Source: Natronorubrum halalkaliphilum
GTDB taxonomy: Archaea > Halobacteriota > Halobacteria > Halobacteriales > Natrialbaceae
NCBI RefSeq assembly: GCF_009834785.1
Contig: NZ_WUYX01000020.1
Location: 1-52,847, forward strand
Direction of reading: 5' to 3'
Length of the DNA: 52,847 nucleotides
The first letter of the stretch is position 1. Each line of letters begins with the position of its first letter. The notes beneath the pieces are model-generated. The model did not search any database. It had not been told where the DNA came from and was given only the letters and a program-made list of their open reading frames with translations. Below, piece after piece: positions 35,442 through 44,327 of the stretch. Made by a program: the position numbers and the translations under genes.

Positions 35442-36785
35442 TCAGACCAGACTTGCGCCGTCGAAGTCGCCGCGGCTGTACTCGACGTCGAGCAAGTCGA
35501 GGATCGTCGGCGTGATGTCGAACAGATCGGCATCCCCGATCGTCGCGTCGGGGTGGTCGATGTACAGCGAGGTGTCGTCGAAACTGTGCATCCCGTTTCG
35601 CGGTCCGGTGTCGAACACGTCGGAGTCGGCCTTGAAGCCGGACTTAAGGTCGAAGCCCTTGTTCGGGATCGCGACCAGATCCGGCGCGATATCGTCGTGG
35701 TCGCCGCGGAACGCCGCTTCCTTTTCGACCACTCGGTCGACGACCGCGTTCCCGTCCGGCCCTTCGAGGGCTTCGAGATCGGCTTTGAGTTCGTCGCGAA
35801 CTTCGTCGTACTCTGATTCGGGAACGGAGCCCCGCGGTTCGCGATCCTCGAGGTTGATGTAGAACCGACCCGGGATGAACGAGTAGGCTCTCGTGTCGTC
35901 GGCGATGTCGCCCAATTCCTCCGGCTCGTCGTCCTGGAAGGTCAGCCATCCTTCCTCCCGGAGCCACTCGTTGAAGTGGACCTCGTAGTCGAGGCTGGTA
36001 AACCCGTGATCGGAGGCGACGATCATGGTGACGTCGTCCGGCAGCGCGTCGCGAAGTCGACCGATGTAGTCGTCGACTTTCTGGTAAAACTCGATGAAGT
36101 CGTCCTTGTACTGGCCGTCGCGTTCGTAGTCTTTGAACAGGAAGTGGTTGACCCGGTCGGTCGTCATGAAGACGCCGAAGAACAGATCCCAGTCGTCTTC
36201 CTCGATGTAGTGTTCGAACGCCTCGAAGCGGGCGTCGATGGTAGCGTGGGCGTCCTCGATGAACTCCTCTTTCTCCTCCTGGTGGCCGAGTTTCGGATTG
36301 ACGTCGATCCGGTAATCGAGCGTCTCGAGGTAGTCACGGACGTCGTCGGGGTAGGCGGCCTTCTCGAGTCCCGGTGAGAGAAAGCCCGAGACCATCCGCT
36401 GGACGTTTCGCTGTGGCGGGAAGGTAACGGGGACGTTCATGACGGTCGCCCGTCGGCCGTCCTCCTGAACGCGGTCCCAGACGCGATCCGCCTGTACCTC
36501 ACGCCCCATCGGCACGTAGGTGTCGTAGGTGCCGACCTCACGGTCCTGGAAGCCGTAGACCCCCGTTTCCCCGGGGTTCATTCCGGTCGTCAGCGACGGC
36601 CAGCAGGCGCTGGATTCCGGTGGCACGATACTCGAGATTTCGCCCGCCGTCCCCTCGTCGGCGATCGCGGCGAAGTTCGGAAACAGTTCCTCGTTCTCCG
36701 ATAGGAGACTGTACGGCACGCCATCGACCCCAATAAATGCGACTCGGGGAGCTCCGTCGCCCCGCAATCGATCGAACAGACCCAT
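35442..36785 (-). CDS. Alkaline-phosphatase-superfamily phosphodiesterase
   Basis: A 447-residue protein of the type I phosphodiesterase/nucleotide pyrophosphatase family. Metal-binding segments are VAFIGVDGVPYSLL, MTTDRVNHFLF, and SDHGFTSLDYEVHFNEWL. The nucleophile region is PESSACWPSLTTGMNPGETG. These enzymes cleave phosphodiester or pyrophosphate bonds with two metal ions, and the substrate is unknown. The ATG at 36785 (MGLFDRLRGDG) is preferred because the extra upstream frame overlaps the divergent promoter. Confidence 0.88.
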   Translation of the reverse strand: MGLFDRLRGDGAPRVAFIGVDGVPYSLLSENEELFPNFAAIADEGTAGEISSIVPPESSACWPSLTTGMNPGETGVYGFQDREVGTYDTYVPMGREVQADRVWDRVQEDGRRATVMNVPVTFPPQRNVQRMVSGFLSPGLEKAAYPDDVRDYLETLDYRIDVNPKLGHQEEKEEFIEDAHATIDARFEAFEHYIEEDDWDLFFGVFMTTDRVNHFLFKDYERDGQYKDDFIEFYQKVDDYIGRLRDALPDDVTMIVASDHGFTSLDYEVHFNEWLREEGWLTFQDDEPEELGDIADDTRAYSFIPGRFYINLEDREPRGSVPESEYDEVRDELKADLEALEGPDGNAVVDRVVEKEAAFRGDHDDIAPDLVAIPNKGFDLKSGFKADSDVFDTGPRNGMHSFDDTSLYIDHPDATIGDADLFDITPTILDLLDVEYSRGDFDGASLV

Positions 36786-36967
36786 GGACGGACGTAGTCC
36801 GACCGCATACAAGAAGGTTCGTTTCGAGACACTATCTTGAGAAGGTTCACCGACAATCCACTTTCGCTCAGATCGGTGTGGGCCTAGCTGACGTTTCCAG
36901 AATTGTACTTGAACGAAACGACGTCTCCACAGAAATAATTATGTGTCACCAAAACGACCCATGGAGC

Positions 36968-37717
36968 ATGCATCCAGCGGAGGGATTTTTTGACGAGTGG
37001 GCCGGGCTCTACGACGAGTATTACGACGAACAGCGGATCGGAGACGCCGACTTCTACGTCGAACTGGCTCGCGAGACGAACGGGACCGTACTGGAAGTCG
37101 GCTGTGGAACGGGACGAGTTTACCTCGATCTCCTGCGGGCGGGCGTCGACGCCTACGGAATCGATATCTCGCGAGCGATGCTCACCGAACTCGAGCGCAA
37201 CGCCGCGGAAGACGACCTGAAACCGTGCGTTCGGCGAGCCGATATGACCGCCTTCGAACCGAAGCGGACCTACGACCTCATCATCGTCCCGTTTCGAACG
37301 TTCCTCCACAATACGACGCTCGCAGATCGGCAGGCTGCGCTTCGGAACATCTATGACGCACTCGAGTCCGGTGGACGACTCGTGTTCAACGTCTTCGTTC
37401 CAAACTTCGATATCATCTGTGAGACGTACGGAACGCCCGAGACGCAGGTCATCGAATACGATGGTGAGGAGTACACCGTAACCGAGATTTCGAGAGTCGT
37501 GGACGAAATCGAACAGGTGATCGAAACCGAACGGACTCTCAAGCGGGACGGCACCGTCATCAGTGAGTCTGCCTTCCGACTCGCACTCGTCTCGAAAGCC
37601 GAATTTGAACTTCTCTTCGAAACCACGGGCTGGAGCGACTGGACGGTGTACGGTGGATTCGACAGTGAGCCGCTCGACGAGAGCTCACAAGAGATGGTCT
37701 GGATCGCCGAAAAGTGA
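36968..37717 (+). CDS. Class I SAM-dependent methyltransferase
   Basis: A 249-residue methyltransferase. The SAM-binding motif I is VLEVGCGTGRVYLDLL, followed by YGIDISRAML (motif II) and YDLIIVPFRTFLH (motif III-like). The substrate is not evident. An AT-rich box GAAATAATTATG (36932-36943) lies about 25-35 bases before the ATG at 36968, fitting a leaderless message. An in-frame ATG at 36941 would overlap that box and is less likely. It is divergent from the phosphodiesterase. The C-terminal part (LFETTGWSDWTVYGGFDSEP) resembles the Methyltransf_25/11 group. Confidence 0.85.
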   Translation: MHPAEGFFDEWAGLYDEYYDEQRIGDADFYVELARETNGTVLEVGCGTGRVYLDLLRAGVDAYGIDISRAMLTELERNAAEDDLKPCVRRADMTAFEPKRTYDLIIVPFRTFLHNTTLADRQAALRNIYDALESGGRLVFNVFVPNFDIICETYGTPETQVIEYDGEEYTVTEISRVVDEIEQVIETERTLKRDGTVISESAFRLALVSKAEFELLFETTGWSDWTVYGGFDSEPLDESSQEMVWIAEK

Positions 37718-37809
37718 GCGCTGAGACCAGCTCTGGACAGTTTCAGCTGTCCGACGTACTCGAGTGAGAACCGCAGAGCTGAGACGTGGCGATATCGATC
37801 GACGACTGA

Positions 37810-37950
37810 TCAGTCGTCGCTCCCGTCCCGTTCGGTTGACTCGAAGTTCGCGGGGACGACCGTCAGATGAGCCATCCCGGCTCCGGATTCGGCCGCGTCA
37901 TCTGCCGAGGACGAGGAGGACGTTCGTGCGGACGGGTTGGTTGCTGCCAT
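37810..37950 (-). CDS. Small hypothetical protein, 46 residues
   Basis: Begins MAATNPSARTSSSSSADDAA and ends MAHLTVVPANFESTERDGSDD-like. A TATA-like run (ATAAAATTA, plus coordinates about 37979-37987) lies about 30 bases upstream on its strand, fitting this start. The composition is haloarchaeal and the ending HLTVVPANFE looks like a conserved motif, though I cannot name a family. It lies between the methyltransferase and pyrophosphatase genes. It could also be an untranslated stretch. Confidence 0.5.
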   Translation of the reverse strand: MAATNPSARTSSSSSADDAAESGAGMAHLTVVPANFESTERDGSDD

Positions 37951-37992
37951 AACGAGTACACGTAGCACGCCATCCCGGATAAAATTACCCAT

Positions 37993-38009
37993 GCTCATAA
38001 TGCATGAGC
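37993..38009. promoter_or_regulatory. Inverted repeat GCTCAT/ATGAGC upstream of the small gene
   Basis: GCTCAT (37993-37998) and ATGAGC (38004-38009) with a 5-base spacer, placed just upstream of the TATA-like run of the 46-residue gene. It is a candidate operator. Confidence 0.35.
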
Positions 38010-38116
38010 CACGTGGCGGAGAATAACTCCGGTGAATCCGGTGGTCGCGAGGGGGCCAGAACGGAACGGTCTCTGTCGTCGAAAACGGAAAAGCGCGGCG
38101 TGAGACGGCTGATTCG

Positions 38117-38650
38117 CTATTCGAAGTGTTCCTCGTAGAGCTCCTGGGCGTGCTCGATCGCGTCGTAGGCGGCCTGTTTGTCCTCCCAGCCCTGGGTCTC
38201 GACTTCCTTGTCCGCTTCGAGGTTCTTGTAGGTCGCGAAGAACTCGTCGATCTCGTCGAGTTGCTGCTGTGGAATGTCCTCGAGGTCCTCGATGTGGTCG
38301 TAGCGCGGGTCCTCGCTTGGCACCGCGATAACCTTGTCATCCTGTTCGCCGTCGTCGTCCATCTTCATCAGAGCGACGGGTCGCGCTTCGATGACACAGC
38401 CAGGGAACGTCTGGTCCGCTACGAGGACGAGCACGTCGAAGGGGTCCTCGTCGTCGTAGTACGACTGCGGGATGAAGCCGTAGTCGCTCGGATAGTGGAC
38501 GTTGCTGTGAAGCACGCGATCGAGGACGACTCCCGGGACGTCCTTATCGTACTCGTACTTGTTACGTTCGCCTTTGAGACACTCGACGACGGCATAGATC
38601 TCTTCGGGCGGATTCGGTCCAGTTTCGAGGTCTTCCCAGAGGTTGACCAT
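38117..38650 (-). CDS. ppa: Inorganic pyrophosphatase (family I)
   Basis: A 177-residue soluble pyrophosphatase that hydrolyses PPi to two phosphates and drives biosynthetic reactions. The metal-site signature DEDPFDVLVL is near residues 67-76, preceded by SNVHYPSDYGFIPQSY. Other conserved segments are GERNKYEYDKD and EDPRYDHIEDL. Length and start are normal. It is a single housekeeping gene divergent from the PadR regulator. Confidence 0.95.
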   Translation of the reverse strand: MVNLWEDLETGPNPPEEIYAVVECLKGERNKYEYDKDVPGVVLDRVLHSNVHYPSDYGFIPQSYYDDEDPFDVLVLVADQTFPGCVIEARPVALMKMDDDGEQDDKVIAVPSEDPRYDHIEDLEDIPQQQLDEIDEFFATYKNLEADKEVETQGWEDKQAAYDAIEHAQELYEEHFE

Positions 38651-38856
38651 GTACCGGACACTCCACGGTCGATCAAAAAGTACTTTCGTAATCGAGTGTC
38701 ATCTTTCAAACGAGGGTTACCAGACAGCCACGAGACGTGATCCGGACAACTCCCACCAGTATCCGGCTTCGAAGCAACCAAGCGGCTCTCAACCGGGCAG
38801 TTGCGTCGGGGAAATAGTTGGTAAGTCTTAAATAGTCTGGTGACATTTACACAGGT

Positions 38857-39216
38857 ATGTCAGAGGCACAATCAATCACCGGCGAACAGAGTATTGCACG
38901 CGAGCTTACCGCGTTCCAGAACAACATCCTCGTTATCCTCGCCAAGGAACCGATGTACGGCCTGGCGATCAAGCGCGAACTCGAGGACTACTACGGAACG
39001 GAAGTCAACCACGGGCGACTCTACCCGAACCTCGACGAACTCGTCGAACTCGGCCTGGTCGAGAAGAGCGAACTCGACAAGCGGACCAACCAGTACTCGC
39101 TGACCGACGACGGCTACGATGCCGTCCTCGACGGCATCCAGTGGACGCTCTCGAAGGTCGTCACGGGCGACGACCGCGCGGACGAGATCAACGAGATCAT
39201 CGAGAACAGCTACTGA
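38857..39216 (+). CDS. PadR-family transcriptional regulator
   Basis: A 119-residue PadR-like winged-HTH regulator. The family pattern is LAKEPMYGLAIKRELEDYYG, then VNHGRLYPNLDELVELGLVE, then the wing NQYSLTDDGYDAV. It usually acts as a dimeric repressor responding to a small molecule. CTTAAATAG (about 38827-38835) lies roughly 25 bases upstream of the ATG, so the message is probably leaderless. The target is unknown. Confidence 0.9.
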   Translation: MSEAQSITGEQSIARELTAFQNNILVILAKEPMYGLAIKRELEDYYGTEVNHGRLYPNLDELVELGLVEKSELDKRTNQYSLTDDGYDAVLDGIQWTLSKVVTGDDRADEINEIIENSY

Positions 39217-39244
39217 TCGGCTCCAACTCCACCAGAATTAGCGT

Positions 39245-39889
39245 TTACCGGTCCTGTAATTCGGGAACCGGTTTTTCGGCCGCCTCGAAGATGAGCGTGA
39301 TCGATTCGTTGATCACATCCTGCTGCTCGTCGGACGGCCACGCATTCCGCACGAAGTACTCCGAGCGAAACTCCGCGAGTTCCTCGCTTGTCAGTTCTGG
39401 GATTTGTTTGGCATAGTGATTGCCGACGAAATCGGCGAGTAAGGCGGCGTTGTCGCCGTGGACGTCACCGTGGCGCTCTCTGACCCGCGCGACGAGGTCG
39501 CGATTGTGCGAATCGACTGCCTCCCAGTCGTCCGGATCGCCCGCCCCCTCGAGCGGAATTTCGACCGCGCGCGAGATATCGTCGATACGATCGGTTCGGA
39601 TGACGCCCGCCGCTTCGTCGTGCCACTCCTCGGGGTGGAGGACGAGGACGTCGTCACCGTCGTCGCGGATCCGAGCGGTAAAGTCGTGGGCCTCGAGCAG
39701 CGCCGCTCGTCGCTCCAGATGTGCTTTTGCCTCCGCGTCCTCGGGTGCGGTGCGCTCGAGTCGGGTGAGCCGTTCGGCCTCGTCGACGACGTCGTCGGGC
39801 AGATCCGCAGATGCAGCGTCGTCTACACCGTTCCCGGAGCCGTCTGCCTCGTGGTCGGAACCGGCACGCGGGTCGTTCGAATCGGACAT
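39245..39889 (-). CDS. rnhA-operon conserved protein
   Basis: A 214-residue acidic protein immediately downstream of rnhA on the same strand (79-base gap). It resembles the haloarchaeal family known only as the rnhA operon protein. Features are an acidic N-terminus, ERTAPEDAEAKAHLERRAAL, VLVLHPEEWHDEAAGVIRTD, and a helical C-terminus (SDEQQDVINESITLIFEAAE). The ATG at 39889 is chosen since the longer frame runs into rnhA. The role is unknown; the genomic link suggests RNA-DNA hybrid or DNA metabolism. Confidence 0.78.
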   Translation of the reverse strand: MSDSNDPRAGSDHEADGSGNGVDDAASADLPDDVVDEAERLTRLERTAPEDAEAKAHLERRAALLEAHDFTARIRDDGDDVLVLHPEEWHDEAAGVIRTDRIDDISRAVEIPLEGAGDPDDWEAVDSHNRDLVARVRERHGDVHGDNAALLADFVGNHYAKQIPELTSEELAEFRSEYFVRNAWPSDEQQDVINESITLIFEAAEKPVPELQDR

Positions 39890-39968
39890 ATCGACCCGTA
39901 CGGACTCGAGGGCTTTTCCCTTGCTGATCCGCGGTTGGGTCGACTCTTCGGTGCCGTTCGGTCGACGG

Positions 39969-40562
39969 TCAGCCCTGATCCAGCGCCTCGTTCGCGAGAT
40001 CGTCCGCGCGGTCGTTGACCTCGCGGGGAACGTGCTCGAGCGTCCACTCGTCGAAGGCAGAAAGCAGTTCGTGGACGGTAACACGCTTCTCTCGCAGTTC
40101 GGGGTTGTTGGTGTCGTACTCGCCGCGGACCTGTTTGACGATAAGTTCTGAGTCACCGCGCACGTGTAGCTCGTCGAAGTCGTAGTCGCGAGCGGCCTCG
40201 AGAGCCGCGATCAACGCCGCGTACTCGGCCTGATTGTTCGTTGCGGTACCGATCCGTTCGCCGCCCTCGGCGACGATGCCGTCGCCGCTGACGATCACCC
40301 AGCCGGTGGCTGCGGGGCCGGGGTTCCCTCGACACGCGCCGTCGAAGTAGGCATGGGCGCGTCCGCCGCCCTCTCGCAGCAGCGCTTCGAGATCCTGTGG
40401 ACTCCCACCCTGGATCACGACCTTGTCGTCGTAGGCGACGGCCGTCGCGCCGCCGCGGCTCGCACGCCAGCGTTCGTGATCCGTATTTCCGGATTCGACG
40501 GTCACACCTGTCTCCTCGAGTCGCTCTCGAGCCGTCTCGACGTCGCACTCGATGACCGGCAT
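39969..40562 (-). CDS. rnhA: Ribonuclease HI
   Basis: A 197-residue type 1 RNase H that cuts RNA in RNA-DNA hybrids. The DEDD catalytic set is D73 (AYFDGACRGNPGPA), E113 (NNQAEYAAL), D137 (VRGDSELIV) and D187 (NDRADDLANEAL). Residues 1-65 form an extra N-terminal part (MPVIECDVETARERLEETGV) typical of the haloarchaeal enzyme. The ATG at 40562 is chosen to match this N-terminus. It is divergent from TFB and upstream of its companion gene. Confidence 0.93.
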   Translation of the reverse strand: MPVIECDVETARERLEETGVTVESGNTDHERWRASRGGATAVAYDDKVVIQGGSPQDLEALLREGGGRAHAYFDGACRGNPGPAATGWVIVSGDGIVAEGGERIGTATNNQAEYAALIAALEAARDYDFDELHVRGDSELIVKQVRGEYDTNNPELREKRVTVHELLSAFDEWTLEHVPREVNDRADDLANEALDQG

Positions 40563-40689
40563 TCGTGGCTGATGTCGGCCAGAGTCGGATAAAGTCTTTC
40601 CGGTTCCGGATCGTAAACCTTGCGATTGAGACGCTGTAACGACCGATATCCGTACATTAGCGTCAACATCCGAAAACGCACCCCAAGGG

Positions 40690-40697
40690 TTTATATA
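40690..40697 (+). promoter_or_regulatory. TATA box of the TFB gene
   Basis: TTTATATA about 28-35 bases before the ATG at 40725. A second AT-rich stretch CTATAAAAG lies at about 40710-40718. The arrangement fits a leaderless or very short-leader message. Confidence 0.6.
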
Positions 40698-40724
40698 CCT
40701 TGGTGATACTACTATAAAAGTGCG

Positions 40725-41687
40725 ATGACACGGTCCACCCGCCAGCGGGAGCGAACACGTGAGACGGACGAGACCGAGGATCAGGAAGGGGTTCGTGCGT
40801 GCCCCGAGTGTGAATCGGACAATCTCGTGAAAGACTCTGACCGGGGTGAGCTCATCTGTGAAGACTGTGGGCTCGTCGTGGAAGAAGAAAAAATCGATCC
40901 CGGTCCTGAGTGGCGGGCGTTTAACCACCAGGAACGGCAGGAGAAGTCCCGGGTCGGCGCACCGACGACCCAGACGATGCACGATAAGGGACTGACCACG
41001 ACGATCGACTGGAAGGACAAAGACGCCTACGGCCGCTCTATTTCATCCAAAAAGCGAAGTCAGATGCATCGACTTCGCAAGTGGCAGGAACGCATCCGTA
41101 CGAAAGACGCCGGCGAGCGCAACCTGCAGTTCGCACTCAGCGAGATCGACCGAATGGCGTCCGCACTGGGTGTACCACGGTCCGTCCGCGAGGTCGCGTC
41201 CGTGATCTACCGACGTGCACTCAAGGAAGACCTCATTCGCGGTCGGTCGATCGAAGGCGTCGCCACCTCGGCGCTGTACGCTGCCTGTCGGAAGGAAGGC
41301 ATCCCACGCAGTCTCGAGGAGATTTCGGAAGTCTCACGCGTCGAACGCAAAGAGATCGGGCGTACGTATCGGTACATCTCGCAGGAACTCGGTCTCGAGA
41401 TGCGCCCCGTCGACCCGAAAAAGTACGTTCCTCGCTTCTGTTCCGAACTCGAACTCTCCGAAGAGGTCCAGACCAAGGCCAACGAGATCATCGAAAAGAC
41501 GGCCGAGGAAGGGCTCCTCTCGGGCAAGTCACCGACCGGGTACGCCGCCGCCGCGATTTACGCCGCATCGCTGCTGTGTAACGAAAAGAAGACCCAGCGC
41601 GAAGTCGCAGACGTCGCACAGGTGACCGAAGTGACGATCCGGAATCGGTATCAGGAGCAGATCGAAGCGATGGGAATCCACGGTTAA
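40725..41687 (+). CDS. tfb: Transcription initiation factor IIB (TFB)
   Basis: A 320-residue TFB that bridges TBP-bound promoters and RNA polymerase. The N-terminal zinc ribbon has C26, C29, C45 and C48 (ACPECES and ICEDCGLVV). The B-reader/linker follows ([20 protein letters not shown]). Two cyclin-like repeats fill the rest ([13 protein letters not shown]-like, and [20 protein letters not shown]). Haloarchaea have several TFB paralogues; which one this is cannot be told here. It has a clear TATA box. Confidence 0.95.
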   Translation: MTRSTRQRERTRETDETEDQEGVRACPECESDNLVKDSDRGELICEDCGLVVEEEKIDPGPEWRAFNHQERQEKSRVGAPTTQTMHDKGLTTTIDWKDKDAYGRSISSKKRSQMHRLRKWQERIRTKDAGERNLQFALSEIDRMASALGVPRSVREVASVIYRRALKEDLIRGRSIEGVATSALYAACRKEGIPRSLEEISEVSRVERKEIGRTYRYISQELGLEMRPVDPKKYVPRFCSELELSEEVQTKANEIIEKTAEEGLLSGKSPTGYAAAAIYAASLLCNEKKTQREVADVAQVTEVTIRNRYQEQIEAMGIHG

Positions 41688-41802
41688 GCCGTCCGCTCAC
41701 CGGTTCATCATTTTTTGCGCCGTCGCTCGTTGTGACTGACGAGTATCCTCACCAGGGTGGCGATATCCCCGTTACGTACTGCAAGTTCACCGCGTCCGAG
41801 TA

Positions 41803-42441
41803 TCACTCGTCACCGTTATCGCCGCCGTCGCCGTTTTCGTCGTCGTCCTCATCGACGCCGTTTACGTCCGCATCATCCTCGTCATCCTCGTCCGCTGCCT
41901 CGTCTTCGTCTTCCACGACTTCGATCGTGATCTCGTCGGTCATATCGAAGGCGTTGTGCTGGGCGTCGCTCGCCTGGGCACAGATCCGGTGCTCGCCGGT
42001 CTCGAGTTCGAGTTCCGTCTCGAGTTCGCCTTCGCCCAGATGGTGGTAGCCCTCTTCGAACGGGATCCCGTCACCCGGTTCGACACACTCCTGACCGACG
42101 ATGATGTGCAGGTGTCCGGCATCGTCTTCGGGAACGCCGTCCTCGGTCACGGCTTCGACCTCGAAGTCTTTGACTTCCATCTCGAACGTAACCGGGCTGG
42201 CAACTTCGTCGCCGTCGCTCGGTTGGAGGAGTTCGAGTTCACCCGCCGGATCTTCGTAGTCGACGTCTTCGACCGCCTGTTGGTCCTCGTCGCCGTTCTC
42301 TTCTCCCGGCTCTTCACCGCCGTTTTCTTCTTCGGATTCTTCGTCTTCGTCGTCGATCAGATCACTACAGCCAGCGAGTGCTGCGATACCGGCCACAGCG
42401 CTGGCAGTGAGGTATCGTCGTCGTGTCGATGAACGTGTCAT
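41803..42441 (-). CDS. DUF4399-type lipoprotein with acidic tails
   Basis: A 212-residue exported lipoprotein. The Tat signal and lipobox are STRRRYLTASAVAGIAALAG-C. A DUF4399-like domain spans about residues 70-170, including GHLHIIVGQECVEPGDGIPF, YHHLGEGELETELELETGEH and the His pair of DAQHNAF. Very acidic E/G/D stretches lie on both sides. The domain's role is unknown. The gene lies 361 bases from TFB in convergent orientation and is the first of two acidic lipoprotein genes in tandem. Confidence 0.85.
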   Translation of the reverse strand: MTRSSTRRRYLTASAVAGIAALAGCSDLIDDEDEESEEENGGEEPGEENGDEDQQAVEDVDYEDPAGELELLQPSDGDEVASPVTFEMEVKDFEVEAVTEDGVPEDDAGHLHIIVGQECVEPGDGIPFEEGYHHLGEGELETELELETGEHRICAQASDAQHNAFDMTDEITIEVVEDEDEAADEDDEDDADVNGVDEDDDENGDGGDNGDE

Positions 42442-42737
42442 GATATCTTGGGAGTCGCGTCTGTTGTGTTCGCAATCGGTCGACTCGCCGACAGATCACG
42501 ATTTCGCAGTGAGCGTCGACGAGCCGATCGTCTGCCCGCTCCGAACTCCGACCGCTTTCGGAAACTCGCGCCACCGCTCGAGTGTGGCCGCAGTACTGTC
42601 AGCTGTCTCGTGAGACGGCAGTGAAAGGCTGTTCTGTGACGCTAGCTGGCGGCTTCGGAGCGAAAAAGTCACGCCCTGCCCTTGCTACGGCTTCGACGCA
42701 TCGGTCGATTGCCCTCGAGGACGCGGTGATCTCCGAG

Positions 42738-42823
42738 TGATACGGTTTACTGTAGTCAATTACCACCGATCACCGACCTCGTCCCTGGTGATCGGCGGTA
42801 CATAGTTACAGCAATCCGTATGA
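42738..42823. mobile_element. Palindromic element, copy B (type I stem)
   Basis: An 86-base copy in the opposite orientation to copies A and C, flanked by TGA on both sides. Inner stem CCACCGATCACC/GGTGATCGGCGG, loop GACCTCGTCCCT (AGGGACGAGGTC when turned to match copy C). It lies between the two acidic lipoprotein genes, 119 bases past the stop of the 42942 gene, in an otherwise empty 500-base gap (42442-42941). Confidence 0.85.
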
Positions 42824-42941
42824 GAGCACAGGTGAAGCGGGTTCGTCTCTGCCGAGGATACCGCTACTCAGCATCGATACTGGGAACAAGAAGCACGCTG
42901 TTTCCGGTAGACGCGGGCGCTGTCGTGCTTCTCGAGCAGTG

Positions 42942-43196
42942 TTATTCGTCTTCGTCCTCTTCGTCGTCGTCCATCCCGTTCTCGTCGTCTTCGTCCTCTT
43001 CGTCGTCGTCCATCCCGTTCTCGTCATCATCTACGCCGTTTTCGTCTTCGTCGTCCATCCCGTTCTCGTCGTCTGTAGCGGGATCTTCCTCTTCGATCTC
43101 GTCGTCCTCGCCGTTGTCATTACAACCCGCGAGTGCAGTGAGACCGACTGCACCGCTTACTGCAATCATTCGTCGGCGTGTAAGTCGCTTGGTCAT
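42942..43196 (-). CDS. Small Tat-type lipoprotein, acidic repeat tail
   Basis: An 84-residue protein. The signal TKRLTRRRMIAVSGAVGLTA-LAGC predicts Tat export and lipid anchoring. After the cysteine the whole mature part is D, E, N, G and M, arranged as repeats of about 13 residues containing DDENGMDDDEEDE. It is unlikely to be an enzyme; a metal- or cation-binding surface polymer is possible. The repeat makes length variation between strains likely. It is on the same strand as the DUF4399 lipoprotein gene. Confidence 0.7.
   Translation of the reverse strand: MTKRLTRRRMIAVSGAVGLTALAGCNDNGEDDEIEEEDPATDDENGMDDEDENGVDDDENGMDDDEEDEDDENGMDDDEEDEDE
42949..43026. repeat. Tandem 39-base repeat in the acidic lipoprotein gene
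   Basis: Two near-perfect copies of a 39-base unit starting TCTTCGTCCTCTTCG (42949 and 42988), followed by a shorter degenerate unit. They encode 13-residue acidic units, so copy-number change keeps the frame. Confidence 0.7.
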
Positions 43197-43529
43197 TGGT
43201 TACCTCACTCGAAGACGGGAACCTGACCGTTAAGAGAATTCACAGCCTAGCATCAGCACGGCGCCGACAACGTACTGTTACGCCGACCCCTTCTGCAGTC
43301 GATAGCAACCCGGCTCTCGAGTCGGGATATGTCGATTCTGCGACAGGTGAATCAGATCGATCGTTTCACTCGAAACCCACTGCATACACATCCCGATATC
43401 GTGTCTGGAAAAACACAGTTACCCGCCGCCGATCGTCCTCGAGTCACATGACCGATCGCAACTCACGCGACACGTCGATATTGACCCTGCGTATGCGTGT
43501 ATCCGTGACCACACGGCCGGTCGATCGAT
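43197..43529. other. Intergenic region, nothing recognised
   Basis: About 330 bases between the lipoprotein start and the gfcR stop. The open frames are not protein-like, and I see no repeat or RNA gene. Confidence 0.3.
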
Positions 43530-44186
43530 TCATTCCTCTTTTCCAACGCTGATGACCTGCAGGAGCGAGTAGACCGGGACACCCTCGACCTCCTCGAGAC
43601 CCTGTTTATCCGCGAGAACTACGCAGGCGAGCGGTTCGCCGCCCTCGGTACGGATCGCATCGATGGTCTCGCGCATCGTGGTTCCGCTGGTGATGGTGTC
43701 GTCGACCACGTAACACTCGCGGTCGCGGATTCCGGCGAAGTTCCGCGAGAAGGTACCGCCGAGATCCTCGATATCGCCCTCCTCCCACTGGTGTTTCGCG
43801 GGCGTGTACGTCCCCAGATCGGTCTCGAGTTCTCGCGCGATGAGCGTCGCGATCGGACCGCCGGCCTTCTCGATACCGATCGTCAGATCGACGTCCTCGC
43901 CGTGTTTGGCGAGCAGATCGGCCATCGCTTCCGCGATCGAACCCATGCGTTTGCTGTCCCGGCCGATCGCCGACCAATCGACGTGGATGTCCTGGGGCCC
44001 GCTTCGGGCGGCAGCAGTCGTTTCCTGAGTCGGTTGGTCGTTCGGCTGCGTCGTCGCGTCGCTTCGCTCGACGAGCCAGCTCGCGGTCTCTCGGGAGACG
44101 TTCAGTTCGTCCGCAATCTCCCCCTTCGAGAGACCCCGGGTCGCGAGTTCGGCTGCGCTCTCGATCAGGTCGTCGACGTTTTTCAT
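43530..44186 (-). CDS. gfcR: Transcriptional regulator GfcR (PRTase-like)
   Basis: A 218-residue protein with an N-terminal HTH (ATRGLSKGEIADELNVSRET, about residues 15-40) joined to a phosphoribosyltransferase domain. Its PRPP-loop is CYVVDDTITSGTTMRETIDA. In haloarchaea this architecture is GfcR, earlier annotated as orotate phosphoribosyltransferase PyrE2, which controls gluconeogenic and central carbon genes. CTATAAAAAC on the coding strand (plus coordinates about 44207-44216) lies 22-30 bases upstream of the ATG at 44186, deciding the start and suggesting a leaderless message. It is divergent from the HAD protein. Confidence 0.9.
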   Translation of the reverse strand: MKNVDDLIESAAELATRGLSKGEIADELNVSRETASWLVERSDATTQPNDQPTQETTAAARSGPQDIHVDWSAIGRDSKRMGSIAEAMADLLAKHGEDVDLTIGIEKAGGPIATLIARELETDLGTYTPAKHQWEEGDIEDLGGTFSRNFAGIRDRECYVVDDTITSGTTMRETIDAIRTEGGEPLACVVLADKQGLEEVEGVPVYSLLQVISVGKEE

Positions 44187-44327
44187 ATGGTTGCGAGTTC
44201 GGGCGCCGTTTTTATAGTCGTATCGTCGTCCGTCGGACGCAATCGCCACTACCGGCGACAAACGGAGTCGATTGCCACCGCTCCGATACTGAAAACGGTT
44301 ATCCCCCTGCCCCTGTCTGTAGCTGAC

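Noticed and set aside
41803-42441. Plus-strand frames of hydrophobic composition opposite acidic genes
   Set aside because: Antisense of GAC/GAG-rich codons always gives Val/Leu/Phe-rich frames; these are shadows, not membrane proteins.
42806-43030. 74-codon frame rich in TRTGWTTTKRTK repeats
   Set aside because: Same strand, other frame of the acidic lipoprotein repeat; an out-of-frame shadow.
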